Counted from the first letter of the stretch, positions 1 through 7,846 are shown. The stretch is DNA of 7,978 bases from an uncultured Selenomonadaceae bacterium (GCA_905236595.1 CAJORE010000139.1:1-7978); one strand, 5' to 3'. The notes: generated by a model not told the origin, from the sequence alone. Program-made: numbers and translations.

Positions 1-45
1 CGCCAAGTCACGTTGCCGGTTGTCAAGCCCGGTAATGACAAAAGG

Positions 46-72
46 ACGCCCCCTTACGAAAAAAGGGGGCGT
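46..72. terminator. Rho-independent terminator hairpin downstream of ppk
   Basis: A perfect 10-bp inverted repeat, ACGCCCCCTT (46-55) and AAGGGGGCGT (63-72), encloses a 7-base loop. On the plus strand it is followed by GTTGTTTTTTTG, a strong U-tract, so it would efficiently stop a transcript entering from the left edge. On the minus strand it lies 17 bases past the ppk stop codon and is followed by CCTTTTG, a weaker U-tract. It is therefore best read as a bidirectional terminator that ends the ppx-ppk operon and a convergent gene outside the window. Confidence 0.85.
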
Positions 73-89
73 TGTTTTTTTGTTATCCG

Positions 90-2264
90 TTAAAAAGCGT
101 TCGGTTGTTGGGCGTTTACCGCCGCGACATTGCGTTTGTTTACGCGGGCATAATCGGCGACACCTTGCATAACGAAAGAGTTTACATTGTCCCGCAAAAG
201 AATGTCCAATACGTGTTCCACACGTTGTTTCAGTCGTTCGTCGTCAACGGGGAACAGCAATTCGACGCGACGGTCAAGGTTACGCGGCATTAAATCGGCG
301 CTGCCCAAATAAATTTTCGGTTCGCCGCCGTTTTCAAAGCGGAAAATGCGGCTGTGCTCCAAGAATTGGCCGATAATGCTTTTCACTTCGATGTTGGCGC
401 TTTCTTCAAGGCCGGGAATAAGGCAACAGATGCCGCGAACGATAAGTTTTACTTTGACGCCGACTTGGCTTGCCCGATAAAAGAGTTTGATTAGCGGCGC
501 ATCGACCAATGAATTTACTTTTATGGTTATGGAGGCCGCAAGGCCGCGTTGGGCGTTTTCGATTTCACGTTCGATGGCGGCGACAAAAAATTCGCGGAGA
601 TTGTGCGGCGCGGGGATTATCTTGTTGTAGCGGAGCGGTACGGAAAAACCGGTCAGCACGTTAAACAAAGACGAGGCATCAACGCCGAAAGGCTCGCGGC
701 AGGTAAAAAGCCCCATGTCCGTGTAAATACGCGCCGTAGCATCGTTGTAGTTGCCGGTAGCCATATGGACGTAGCGGCGGATTCCGTCGTCTTCGCGGCG
801 GACAACCAACGCTATTTTGCAATGAATCTTCAGCCCGGCCAAGCCGTAAACAACGTGACAACCGGCTTTTTCGAGTTTCTTTGCCCAGATTATGTTGTTT
901 TCTTCGTCGAAGCGCGCCTTTAACTCGACCAGTACGGTGACTTGTTTGCCAAGTTCGGCGGCGCGAATCAGCGAAGCGACAATGGGGCTGTTGCCGCTGA
1001 CGCGATACAGCGTTTGTTTTATGGCCAACACATTTTCGTCTTCGGCGGCGGTGGCGATAAAATTTAGGACAATGTTAAAGCTTTCGTAGGGATGAAAGAC
1101 CAACCGGTCACTTTTGCGGATGGCGGCGAAAATATCCGGCTCACCGGCAAAATCAGCGGGCGGCGACAAAGGAACGATTGGCGTGAAACAGAGATGTTCG
1201 CCGCCTTTTATCCCCGCAAATTTCCCCAAAAAGGTCAGATCCAACGGTCCGTCGAGTTCGTAAATGCCCAGTTCGTCGGTTTCAAGGGTTTGCGCCAAAA
1301 AAGCGCGAATTTTTTTGTCGCCGTACAGCGGACCTTTGTCAATATCCCGTGAAAATTCCAAACGAATGGGGCGGCCGCGTTTACGACGGCGGATATATTC
1401 TTCGATTTCCACCAACAGATTTTCCGCGCTGTCCTCATCCAAATCCAAATCGCTGTCCCGGGTAATTCGGAACACTTGAGCACCGACGATGTCATGGCCT
1501 TCAAACAGCAACGGCAGACCGCGTTTTATTATGTCCTCGGACAGTATGAACAGCCTGGGGCGGTCATCTTTTTGGTTGTCCGACACCGGCACTTCGATGA
1601 AGCGCGGCAAAACGGCGGGAACTTGTACAACGGCAATTTCGCCGTCGTCCTTTTTGTTTTTCTTGGCCGGTTTCTTGGCAACACCTTTGGGTTGCAGGCG
1701 CACGGCTATGTTTAGCGAGCGGTTTGCCAAAAAGGGGAACGGACGCGAGCGATCGATGGCTAAGGGCGTCAGTACGGGGTACATGATTTTGGCAAAGTAA
1801 TCGTCCACAAATTTTTGTCCGGCGTCGTCCAATTCGTCCGGCGTTACAAAGAGGAAGCCTGCTTTGGCCAATGCGGGCAATATATCGTCGTTTAAGTGCG
1901 CGTATTGTTCGACGGTGAATTCATGGATTTTTTTGGCAAGGAGCGGATAAAGTTCCTTGGCGGTTAAGCCGTCCGCTCCGTCTTTGAAGAGGGTTTTTTC
2001 GTGATAATTCTCCCACACGCCCGCCACGCGAACCATGAAGAATTCGTCCAAATTACTGCCCGTTATGGACAAAAAACGCCCACGTTCCAAAACGGGCGTG
2101 CCGGATCGATCGCCGGCCATAAGCACGCGCCGATTAAAGTCAAGCCAGGACAGTTCACGGTTATAGTACGGAAAGGCGGCGGCTTTGTCGGATATGGTGT
2201 CTTTTGTTTTTTCGGATGTCGCTTTGGTTTTGCTTTTTTTGCCGGTATCTTTGTCTTTTTTCAT
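90..2264 (-). CDS. ppk1: Polyphosphate kinase (PPK1)
   Basis: Makes inorganic polyphosphate from ATP reversibly, through a phosphohistidine intermediate. The 724-residue protein has the full PPK1 layout: N-terminal domain with YYNRELSWLDFNRRVL (from about residue 33), the middle domain, then two phospholipase-D-like C-terminal domains. Catalytic landmarks in 724-residue numbering are TLYR (Arg421), ELKARFDEENN (Arg451), KIHCK (His481) and YVHMATGNYND (His500). The 19-residue gap between the two histidines matches E. coli His435 and His454, so the enzyme looks active. It is somewhat longer than E. coli PPK (688 aa) because of a Lys-rich N-terminal tail of about 30 residues and a Lys-rich insert near residues 194-207. 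ATG at 2264 is chosen because GGAG (2273-2276) lies 8 bases upstream; GTG 2273 and ATG 2270 overlap or crowd that site. It follows the Ppx/GppA gene by 22 bp, so they are probably co-transcribed. Confidence 0.97.
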   Translation of the reverse strand: MKKDKDTGKKSKTKATSEKTKDTISDKAAAFPYYNRELSWLDFNRRVLMAGDRSGTPVLERGRFLSITGSNLDEFFMVRVAGVWENYHEKTLFKDGADGLTAKELYPLLAKKIHEFTVEQYAHLNDDILPALAKAGFLFVTPDELDDAGQKFVDDYFAKIMYPVLTPLAIDRSRPFPFLANRSLNIAVRLQPKGVAKKPAKKNKKDDGEIAVVQVPAVLPRFIEVPVSDNQKDDRPRLFILSEDIIKRGLPLLFEGHDIVGAQVFRITRDSDLDLDEDSAENLLVEIEEYIRRRKRGRPIRLEFSRDIDKGPLYGDKKIRAFLAQTLETDELGIYELDGPLDLTFLGKFAGIKGGEHLCFTPIVPLSPPADFAGEPDIFAAIRKSDRLVFHPYESFNIVLNFIATAAEDENVLAIKQTLYRVSGNSPIVASLIRAAELGKQVTVLVELKARFDEENNIIWAKKLEKAGCHVVYGLAGLKIHCKIALVVRREDDGIRRYVHMATGNYNDATARIYTDMGLFTCREPFGVDASSLFNVLTGFSVPLRYNKIIPAPHNLREFFVAAIEREIENAQRGLAASITIKVNSLVDAPLIKLFYRASQVGVKVKLIVRGICCLIPGLEESANIEVKSIIGQFLEHSRIFRFENGGEPKIYLGSADLMPRNLDRRVELLFPVDDERLKQRVEHVLDILLRDNVNSFVMQGVADYARVNKRNVAAVNAQQPNAF

Positions 2265-2286
2265 AATCATCACTCCGTCAGGCGGA

Positions 2287-3981
2287 TTATTCGAGACGCT
2301 TCACTTTTAATACGGGCGTAAGACCGTAAACGGTGCGGAAGAAGGTCGTACAACCGTTGAAAATATATTGCTCAAGGAAAATGTCGGCGACGGTACGGAC
2401 AACGATATTGATGCAATCGTCGTCGTCGCTCTTTTTTCCCGAGATGTCTTTTACGGCGACTTGCCGGGCGTCGATTTTTTGCTTTCCCGAGGCATCCAAT
2501 GCTTGCGCCAGACGATAAATCGCCGCCAATTTTGACACGACGGTTTGTTCTTTGTTGGTTAGTTCCCGCCAAGCGGCATCGTTCAAATCGGGGGCGGCAA
2601 AGGCGCTGTAACGCAGAAGATGCGCAATGTAAAGCCGCTCGCGAAAAGTTATGCCGTATATTTCCGAGCGTTTTATTATGTCGTAGCTTGCTTCCAAAAT
2701 GCCTCGCGCCGAAATCAGCCGTCCACAGCCCGAAAGCAGAGCCGCCAAATGCAATACCAAGCGTTCGGAGGAGCCTAAGCCATGGATTTTTTTCATTTTG
2801 TCAAACATATTTATGGCTACGTCGGCGACAAAGGCGTTGTGTTTTTTGTCGCACAAAAAAGCTGCGGCCAAGTATTCGGCGCAGGATATGGCATTGGTTT
2901 CCCGCTCTTGACGGAATGATTTTTTGGCGCCGGGTACGAGCATTTGTCGCATTATTCCGTCGATTAAGGTTGCCGTCGGAAGAAAGATTGTTTTCGGTTC
3001 CGTACGCCGTATGAGCTCCACATAAATTGTCAACACGGTAAAGAGCAAATTTTCTTGATTTTCGGCGAGACGGTAATTGTTTTTGGCGGAAAACAGACGT
3101 TCGCGGGCGGCCAAGACAGCTTCGTAATCGCAACGGTAGACGTTGCCCGTTTTTTCGGCTCCCGTCAACTGGCCGACGAGATCGGCGTTGCTCCCGGCAA
3201 GAACCAAATTTTGGACGTCTTTTAACGCATAAAAGCCCGCGTTGGCGGATAAGGAAGTCTGACCGTCAAAAAGGGCGTTCAAAAGTTCTTCGACAACTTT
3301 GGCCGAATCGGCGGTATATTCCTTTATCTGCAGGATGGCATCACCGATTTTCAAGGCGCCGAAGGGCAAATTTTGCGACCATATTGTCTGCCGTCCCTCG
3401 GCGATCGAAAGGCCGATCGTGCCGGAGCCGACAAAAACGAAGAGCGTCTTGTCCGTCAGTTCTATTTTGGCTTCACTCAAGGCTTGCAGACACGAATGGT
3501 AAATCAAAGGCTTTTCAACGCTGTTTTCCAAGACATCGACGGGCAAGCCGGAAATGGTTTTCAGCCTGTCCACTACCATGGCTCGATTGTCCGCATCGCG
3601 TAACGCCGACGCCGCGACCGTGCGAATTTCTTTTACGCCGTATTCGTCAAGAATCGTCTGAAATCCCGATAAGGCACGGCCTATTTCCTTTACCGTTTCA
3701 AAATCAATATGCCCGTCGCGGAAAACATCGTGACCAACGTTAAGCGGAATGACCAAGCGTTCCAGATCTACGATATTGCCTTTTTTGTATTGGCTTATTT
3801 TAAGGCGTGCCGCGCCGGCGCCGATATGGATAACGCCGGCAACGGCGCCGCTTTCTTCGGACGTGTTTGCCGCTGCCGTCAATTCTTGGCGTGTCTTGTT
3901 GGCAAGCGGGTCCGGCAGAGGAAGCGTCGCGACATTATCCATGATGTTTTTGGCCGCAATCTTGGTTTTATCTTTACTCAA
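2287..3981 (-). CDS. Ppx/GppA-family protein, probably catalytically degenerate
   Basis: The 564-residue protein has the exopolyphosphatase/GppA plan: an actin-like ATPase fold (about residues 47-330) followed by an HD-like helical domain (about 360-535). Family members normally hydrolyse terminal phosphates of polyphosphate or pppGpp. Retained features are ASALRDADN (about 124-132), matching the conserved T.ALR.A.N segment, a Glu at about 156 where the catalytic Glu is expected, the LPFGALKIGD stretch, and C-terminal GLTPVLKVKR. Key motifs are altered: the usual D.GSNS loop reads HIGAGA (52-57), D.GGGSTE reads FVGSGTIG (183-190), and the LLHDIG of the HD domain reads LLSGCG (about 415-420), with the later His-rich HHKHS segment also gone. 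The frame is intact. Start: TTG 3981 sits 8 bases after GGTGG (3990-3994), within GGTGGTGAT, close to the ideal Shine-Dalgarno; GTG 3993 is possible but has no site of its own. It immediately precedes ppk. The family is certain; activity is doubtful. Confidence 0.88.
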   Translation of the reverse strand: MSKDKTKIAAKNIMDNVATLPLPDPLANKTRQELTAAANTSEESGAVAGVIHIGAGAARLKISQYKKGNIVDLERLVIPLNVGHDVFRDGHIDFETVKEIGRALSGFQTILDEYGVKEIRTVAASALRDADNRAMVVDRLKTISGLPVDVLENSVEKPLIYHSCLQALSEAKIELTDKTLFVFVGSGTIGLSIAEGRQTIWSQNLPFGALKIGDAILQIKEYTADSAKVVEELLNALFDGQTSLSANAGFYALKDVQNLVLAGSNADLVGQLTGAEKTGNVYRCDYEAVLAARERLFSAKNNYRLAENQENLLFTVLTIYVELIRRTEPKTIFLPTATLIDGIMRQMLVPGAKKSFRQERETNAISCAEYLAAAFLCDKKHNAFVADVAINMFDKMKKIHGLGSSERLVLHLAALLSGCGRLISARGILEASYDIIKRSEIYGITFRERLYIAHLLRYSAFAAPDLNDAAWRELTNKEQTVVSKLAAIYRLAQALDASGKQKIDARQVAVKDISGKKSDDDDCINIVVRTVADIFLEQYIFNGCTTFFRTVYGLTPVLKVKRLE

Positions 3982-3986
3982 AAAAA

Positions 3987-3994
3987 TCACCACC
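3987..3994 (-). promoter_or_regulatory. Ribosome binding site deciding the Ppx/GppA start
   Basis: On the minus strand GGTGGTGA differs by one base from the anti-16S ideal GGAGGTGA and ends 5 bases before TTG at 3981. The alternative in-frame GTG codons at 3993 and 3990 lie within this motif, so they are less likely to be the start. The reading AGTAAAGATAAA follows the chosen TTG. Confidence 0.5.
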
Positions 3995-4143
3995 GTTTAC
4001 AGGAAATTTATCGGAGCTATTCGGCAAATGCGGGGGCAAATCCTTCCTGTCGGGCGGCGATAAGCGGAAAACATTTGCGGGAATTGTCCGGGTGTTGCCG
4101 TTCGCCGTGCCGTCATGTCGTTATGCCGCTTGGTTATGTATAC

Positions 4144-4163
4144 AGTATTTCAAAGTGAATACT
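4144..4163. repeat. Inverted repeat AGTATT-N8-AATACT, possible operator
   Basis: AGTATT (4144-4149) and AATACT (4158-4163) form 6-bp inverted arms around an 8-base spacer. TTCA (4149-4152) and TGAA (4156-4159) add a nested symmetry offset by half a base. An 8-bp palindrome TGTATACA (4137-4144) abuts it. The element sits just upstream of the candidate gdhA -35 region, a position typical of a dimeric regulator's site. No regulator is identified, so the operator role is an inference. Confidence 0.3.
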
Positions 4164-4164
4164 C

Positions 4165-4193
4165 TTTTTTTTTTGCGGTTGTCGTAGTATAAT
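4165..4193 (+). promoter_or_regulatory. Candidate sigma-70/sigma-A promoter of gdhA
   Basis: A perfect -10 hexamer TATAAT lies at 4188-4193. The region where a -35 would be expected is a run of ten T residues (4165-4174) giving at best a TTTTTT hexamer, so the -35 is poor and activation by a regulator is conceivable. Transcription would start near 4200, leaving a leader of about 100 bases before gdhA. Confidence 0.45.
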
Positions 4194-4289
4194 TCCTCAC
4201 GCACGAATTTGAAGATTCGGCAAGCGCGAGCAAGATGTTGGCGCGGAGGACCTTGTCATTCGCGATGAAGCGTTTGCCGCTTTATGCAA

Positions 4290-4294
4290 AGGGG
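4290..4294 (+). promoter_or_regulatory. Ribosome binding site of gdhA
   Basis: AGGGG within AAAGGGG lies 9 bases upstream of ATG 4304. It supports this start over the longer in-frame ATG at 4235, whose extra 23 residues are not a usual part of hexameric glutamate dehydrogenases. Confidence 0.6.
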
Positions 4295-4303
4295 CGATTG
4301 TTA

Positions 4304-5653
4304 ATGGCTGATATGAAGCAATATGTGAACGATGTTTTGGAGTTGGTAAAGAAACGCGATCCTAACGAACCGGAATTCCATAACACCGTCAAGGAAGTTT
4401 TGACGACCATTGTGCCGGTGTTGGAGAAGAATCCGCAGTTCAAGGACGCGAAAATTTTGGAGCGGATGGTTGAGGCGGAGCGCATTGTCACCTTCCGTGT
4501 TCCGTGGCAGGATGACAAGGGCGAAATTCATGTCAATCGCGGATTCCGCGTACAGATGAACAGCGCTATCGGTCCTTATAAGGGCGGGTTGCGTTTTCAT
4601 CCCAGCGTCAATCTTTCCATTTTGAAATTTCTCGCCTTTGAGCAGGTTTTCAAGAATGCGTTGACGGGGCTTCCCATCGGCGGCGGCAAAGGCGGCTCCG
4701 ATTTCGATCCCAAAGGCAAGAGCGACAACGAAGTCATGAAGTTCTGCCAAAGTTTCATGACGGAGCTTGTTCGTCACATCGGCCCCAATGTGGACGTGCC
4801 GGCCGGTGATATTGGCGTGGGCGGCCGTGAAATCGGCTATTTGTTCGGTCAGTACAAAAGTATTCGCGATGCTTACGATGCGGGCGTGTTGACGGGCAAG
4901 GGTGTGCAGTATTGGGGCAGCTTGGCGCGCACCGAGGCCACGGGATACGGACTTTTGTATTTCGTGAAAAATATGCTTGACGCTAAGGGCATTGATCTCA
5001 AAGATAAGACCGTTGTCGTGTCCGGTGCGGGCAATGTTGCGATTTATGCCATCGAAAAAGCGCAGAGTTTCGGCGCCAAGGTTGTGACTTGCTCTGATTC
5101 CAACGGCTATGTTTACGATCCCGACGGCATTGATTTGGCGGCGGTAAAAGAGATTAAAGAAGTTCGTCGCGGTCGCATAAAGGAGTATGCCGAAACGCAC
5201 AAAAACGCCGAGTACCATGAAGGATGCAAAGGCGTGTGGACGGTTAAATGCGACATTGCCCTCCCGTGCGCCACGCAGAGCGAGCTTGATCTCGATGCGG
5301 CGAAGGTCTTGGTGGCCAACGGCGTGAAAGCCGTGGGTGAAGGGGCGAATATGCCCAGTACGTTGGATGCCATTGAATACTTCCAGCAGAACAAAGTCCT
5401 CTTTGCACCCGCCAAAGCGGCCAATGCCGGCGGTGTTGCGACGAGTGCTCTCGAAATGGCGCAAAATTCCGAGCGTTTGCAATGGACCTTTGAAGAAGTG
5501 GACGAAAAACTCAAAGGCATTATGAAAAACATCTACGAGCAGGCCAAGAAGAACGCCGAAACCTACGCCGATCCCGATGATTTGGTGGCGGGGGCAAACA
5601 TTTCCGCCTTTGTCAAGGTTGCCAACGTCATGATGGCTCACGGTTTGGTGTAA
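4304..5653 (+). CDS. gdhA: Glutamate dehydrogenase, probably NADP-dependent
   Basis: Interconverts 2-oxoglutarate plus ammonia and glutamate using a nicotinamide cofactor, in the cytoplasm as a hexamer. The 449 residues match the small hexameric type (E. coli GdhA 447 aa). N-terminal substrate domain: PYKGGLRFHP with Lys93, GLPIGGGKGG with catalytic Lys129, and VPAGDIGVG with Asp169. The cofactor domain starts near residue 200 with a Rossmann loop VVVSGAGNVA (237-246), followed by CSDSNG (263-268), as usual in NADP-type enzymes; cofactor choice is inferred. The C-terminal part has GEGANMPST (345-353) and KAANAGGVATSALEM (371-385). ATG 4304 has AGGGG 9 bases upstream. Codons TTA, CTA and TCA are absent through nearly the whole gene, consistent with strong codon bias and high expression. 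It is divergent from the ppx-ppk operon and convergent with ftsH, probably monocistronic, and ends at the terminator at 5710-5743. Confidence 0.96.
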   Translation: MADMKQYVNDVLELVKKRDPNEPEFHNTVKEVLTTIVPVLEKNPQFKDAKILERMVEAERIVTFRVPWQDDKGEIHVNRGFRVQMNSAIGPYKGGLRFHPSVNLSILKFLAFEQVFKNALTGLPIGGGKGGSDFDPKGKSDNEVMKFCQSFMTELVRHIGPNVDVPAGDIGVGGREIGYLFGQYKSIRDAYDAGVLTGKGVQYWGSLARTEATGYGLLYFVKNMLDAKGIDLKDKTVVVSGAGNVAIYAIEKAQSFGAKVVTCSDSNGYVYDPDGIDLAAVKEIKEVRRGRIKEYAETHKNAEYHEGCKGVWTVKCDIALPCATQSELDLDAAKVLVANGVKAVGEGANMPSTLDAIEYFQQNKVLFAPAKAANAGGVATSALEMAQNSERLQWTFEEVDEKLKGIMKNIYEQAKKNAETYADPDDLVAGANISAFVKVANVMMAHGLV

Positions 5654-5709
5654 TTTCCGGCGAACGAAGAAATAAACGGAGACTGGCTTTTGTCAACTGT
5701 TTCTAAGCT

Positions 5710-5743
5710 AAAAAAATCCCCCGCTGATGCGGGGGATTTTTTT
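5710..5743. terminator. Bidirectional rho-independent terminator between gdhA and ftsH
   Basis: A perfect 15-bp inverted repeat (5710-5724 and 5729-5743) surrounds a 4-base TGAT loop. The core is TCCCCCGC/GCGGGGGA, flanked by seven A on one side and seven T on the other. Read in either direction it gives a GC-rich stem followed by a U-tract, so it serves gdhA (stop at 5653) and ftsH (minus-strand stop at 5756-5758) equally. It lies 56 bases past the gdhA stop and 12 bases past the ftsH stop. Confidence 0.95.
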
Positions 5744-5755
5744 AGTGGCAGGTCA

Positions 5756-7795
5756 TTATGATTGTTTATCGGCGTTAAAGCGCGGTTCGGTATCTTTTAA
5801 CGTGATGCCGCCGTCAGCGCTTTCTTCGTCGCCGTATTTTTTGGCGGAAACTTTTTCTTTGGCTTCCTTGACGAGATTGGTTACTTCGTCAATGGCTCCG
5901 ACCAACAACGGGGTAAGTGTCGAATCGTCGTCATTATCGTCGTTGTTCTTGGACAGTGAAACGTTGCTTTTCTCGGTTATTTTCCCGTCTTCGACAAGTT
6001 GGCGCAACTCGTCGGCGTCAAGCGTCTCGCGTTCAATCAGCGCGGCGGCAATCAAATCCAATTTGTCACGGTTTTCGATGATAATTGCCTTGCTTGCTTC
6101 GTACGCTTCTTTCATGTAGCGCTGGACTTCCTTGTCGATTTCAAAGGCCACTTCTTCCGAATAGTTGCGCTCGTTGGTAAAATCACGCCCTAAGAAAACC
6201 TGATGATCGGCACCTTCGCCGTACGCCACGGGACCCAAAGATTCGCTCATCCCGTATTGCATTATCATGCTGCGGACTATTCGCGAGGCTTGCTTTATAT
6301 CTTGCGAAGCGCCGGTGCTTATTTCTTGCAACACCACCTCTTCGGCGACACGACCGCCCATTGCCACCCGCAATCGGTCTAACAGTTCGCTTCGGGTTGC
6401 ATAGGAACGATCCTCTTTGGGCAACATAAGCGTATAGCCGCCGGCTCGGCCACGCGGGATAATGGTAACCTTATGCACGGGGTCGGCGTGTTTTAGCATC
6501 ATACCGACTAAGGTATGGCCGCCTTCGTGATAGGCGGTCAGCTTCTTTTCGTCGTCGGTCATAACGTGGGATTTGCGTTCCGGTCCGGCCATGACGCGCT
6601 CGATTGCTTCTTCCATTTCCGGCATCTCTATGACTTTTTTGTCGCGTCGCGCCGCCAACAAGGCCGCTTCGTTGACAAGATTGCTAAGATCGGCACCGGT
6701 AAAGCCGGGAGTGCGCCGCGCCAGAACATCCAAGTCGGCGTCTTTGGCAACGGGTTTCCCTTTGGTATGCACTTTTAATATTGCCAAACGCCCGCGCAAA
6801 TCCGGTTTATCGACGACAATTTGCCGGTCAAAACGACCGGGTCTAAGCAGTGCCGGATCCAAAATGTCGGGGCGGTTGGTGGCGGCGATAATGATGATGC
6901 CTTCGTTGGCGGCGAATCCGTCCATTTCAACCAACAACTGATTAAGGGTTTGTTCGCGTTCGTCGTGTCCGCCGCCCAAACCGGCGCCGCGCTGTCTGCC
7001 TACGGCATCAATTTCGTCGATAAAGACGATGCAAGGTGCGCTGCGTTTGGCTTGTTCAAATAGATCGCGTACGCGAGACGCACCGACGCCGACGAACATT
7101 TCCACAAAATCGGAGCCGCTTATGGAGAAAAACGGAACACCCGCTTCGCCGGCAACGGCTTTGGCCAACAAGGTTTTGCCGGTACCCGGCGGACCGAACA
7201 GCAATACGCCCTTCGGGATGCGAGCGCCAAGTTCGTTGAATTTCTTCGGGTATTTCAGGAATTCGACGACCTCTTCAAGCTCCTGCTTGGCTTCGTCGGC
7301 TCCGGCAACATCGGCAAAAGTGACTTTCGTTTTGTCATTTGTGCCGACGCGAGCGCGACTTTTGCCGAACATCAGCACCCGGGTGCCGCCGCCTTGCGTT
7401 TGTTGCATGATAAAGAACCATATGCCCACCAGCAACAACAGCGGCAAAATCGAAGAAAACATCGCCGTCCACCATGGCGGTTCCGGCGGTTTTTGCGCCG
7501 ATAATTCAATGCCCTTGGCTTGCAATTTGCCGATTAAGGAGGCATCGTTGTTTGGTGCGTCGGGCGTTATGGTCAAAAATTCCGTGCCGTCGGTCAATGT
7601 CCCCTTTAATGTGTTCTCAACGACGATAACTTTTTGTACTTCGCCGTTGTCTACTTTTTGTAAAAATTCGCTGTAACCGAACTCCGGTTTGGCTTTGGCA
7701 TTCTTTGCCGCGCCGCCGTCAAAATAATCCACCACCGAGATGGTTATCAATATCACCAAAAAATAGAAGCCAACGTTGCGAAAAAACTTATCCAA
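5756..7795 (-). CDS. ftsH: ATP-dependent zinc metalloprotease FtsH
   Basis: Membrane-anchored AAA+ protease that extracts and degrades misassembled membrane proteins and selected regulators as a hexamer. The 679 residues show transmembrane segment 1 (about 8-23), an extracytoplasmic domain (about 35-108), transmembrane segment 2 (about 112-131), then the AAA module: Walker A GPPGTGKT (201-208), pore loop FVGVG (234-238), Walker B FIDEID (258-263), and the second region of homology ending RPGRFD with arginine fingers Arg318 and Arg321. The peptidase has HEGGH (His423, Glu424, His427) and the third zinc ligand Asp499 in GASQD, so it looks fully active. The tail after about residue 610 is acidic and low in complexity (NDDNDDD). 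TTG 7795 is chosen because GGGGAGG (7803-7809) lies 7 bases upstream and the protein then begins with the usual DKFFRN anchor; an in-frame ATG at 7939 would add 48 unrelated residues. It is convergent with gdhA. Confidence 0.97.
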   Translation of the reverse strand: MDKFFRNVGFYFLVILITISVVDYFDGGAAKNAKAKPEFGYSEFLQKVDNGEVQKVIVVENTLKGTLTDGTEFLTITPDAPNNDASLIGKLQAKGIELSAQKPPEPPWWTAMFSSILPLLLLVGIWFFIMQQTQGGGTRVLMFGKSRARVGTNDKTKVTFADVAGADEAKQELEEVVEFLKYPKKFNELGARIPKGVLLFGPPGTGKTLLAKAVAGEAGVPFFSISGSDFVEMFVGVGASRVRDLFEQAKRSAPCIVFIDEIDAVGRQRGAGLGGGHDEREQTLNQLLVEMDGFAANEGIIIIAATNRPDILDPALLRPGRFDRQIVVDKPDLRGRLAILKVHTKGKPVAKDADLDVLARRTPGFTGADLSNLVNEAALLAARRDKKVIEMPEMEEAIERVMAGPERKSHVMTDDEKKLTAYHEGGHTLVGMMLKHADPVHKVTIIPRGRAGGYTLMLPKEDRSYATRSELLDRLRVAMGGRVAEEVVLQEISTGASQDIKQASRIVRSMIMQYGMSESLGPVAYGEGADHQVFLGRDFTNERNYSEEVAFEIDKEVQRYMKEAYEASKAIIIENRDKLDLIAAALIERETLDADELRQLVEDGKITEKSNVSLSKNNDDNDDDSTLTPLLVGAIDEVTNLVKEAKEKVSAKKYGDEESADGGITLKDTEPRFNADKQS

Positions 7796-7802
7796 ACCGC
7801 AA

Positions 7803-7809
7803 CCTCCCC
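7803..7809 (-). promoter_or_regulatory. Strong ribosome binding site fixing the TTG start of ftsH
   Basis: GGGGAGG on the minus strand lies 7 bases before TTG at 7795. No ATG, GTG or other TTG in frame nearby has comparable support, so a TTG start is well founded. Confidence 0.75.
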
Positions 7810-7846
7810 ATGATATTACGGTAAACGCATTAAAATTTTGTGTTTT

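Larger units (their letters stand above)
3982..4303. other. Divergent intergenic region between the ppx-ppk operon and gdhA
   Basis: This 322-bp stretch holds no credible gene. It must carry promoters for both directions. The plus-strand side has a perfect TATAAT with a T-tract upstream, then a leader of about 100 bases before gdhA. On the minus-strand side I cannot find a convincing -35/-10 pair for the ppx-ppk operon. An imperfect palindrome lies at 4144-4163. GGCAAAT occurs twice (4023-4029 and 4034-4040), with a partial inverted copy in ACATTTGC at 4071-4078. An in-frame extension of gdhA to ATG 4235 exists but is not supported by conservation or by a ribosome site. Confidence 0.6.

Noticed and set aside
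1..35. Possible C-terminal end of a plus-strand gene stopping at TAA 33-35 just before the terminator
   Set aside because: Only ten codons are visible and the peptide is not recognisable. The position is suggestive because the plus-strand U-tract is strong, but it cannot be supported as a gene.
2401..2440. GTC/GAC triplet repetition in the Ppx/GppA gene, and a similar one in the ftsH tail
   Set aside because: These are short codon-level repeats encoding Asp runs in loops or tails, with no sign of a mobile or regulatory repeat.
2499..3014. A 171-codon plus-strand open frame within the Ppx/GppA gene
   Set aside because: It is Arg/Pro/Ser-rich, typical of a shadow frame, and antisense to a gene with family-wide similarity.
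4235..4303. N-terminal extension of gdhA from ATG 4235
   Set aside because: The 23 added residues are not usual in this family, and AGGGG sits correctly before ATG 4304. GGAGG at 4245-4249 is too far from ATG 4265 and too near TTG 4254.
4301..5641. A 446-codon open frame on the minus strand across gdhA
   Set aside because: It is codon-for-codon antisense to an unambiguous glutamate dehydrogenase, has no ribosome site or recognisable domain, and is explained by sense-strand codon bias.
7029..7676. A 215-codon plus-strand open frame within ftsH
   Set aside because: It is antisense to the AAA and membrane segments of FtsH, and its translation is low in complexity and unlike any family.
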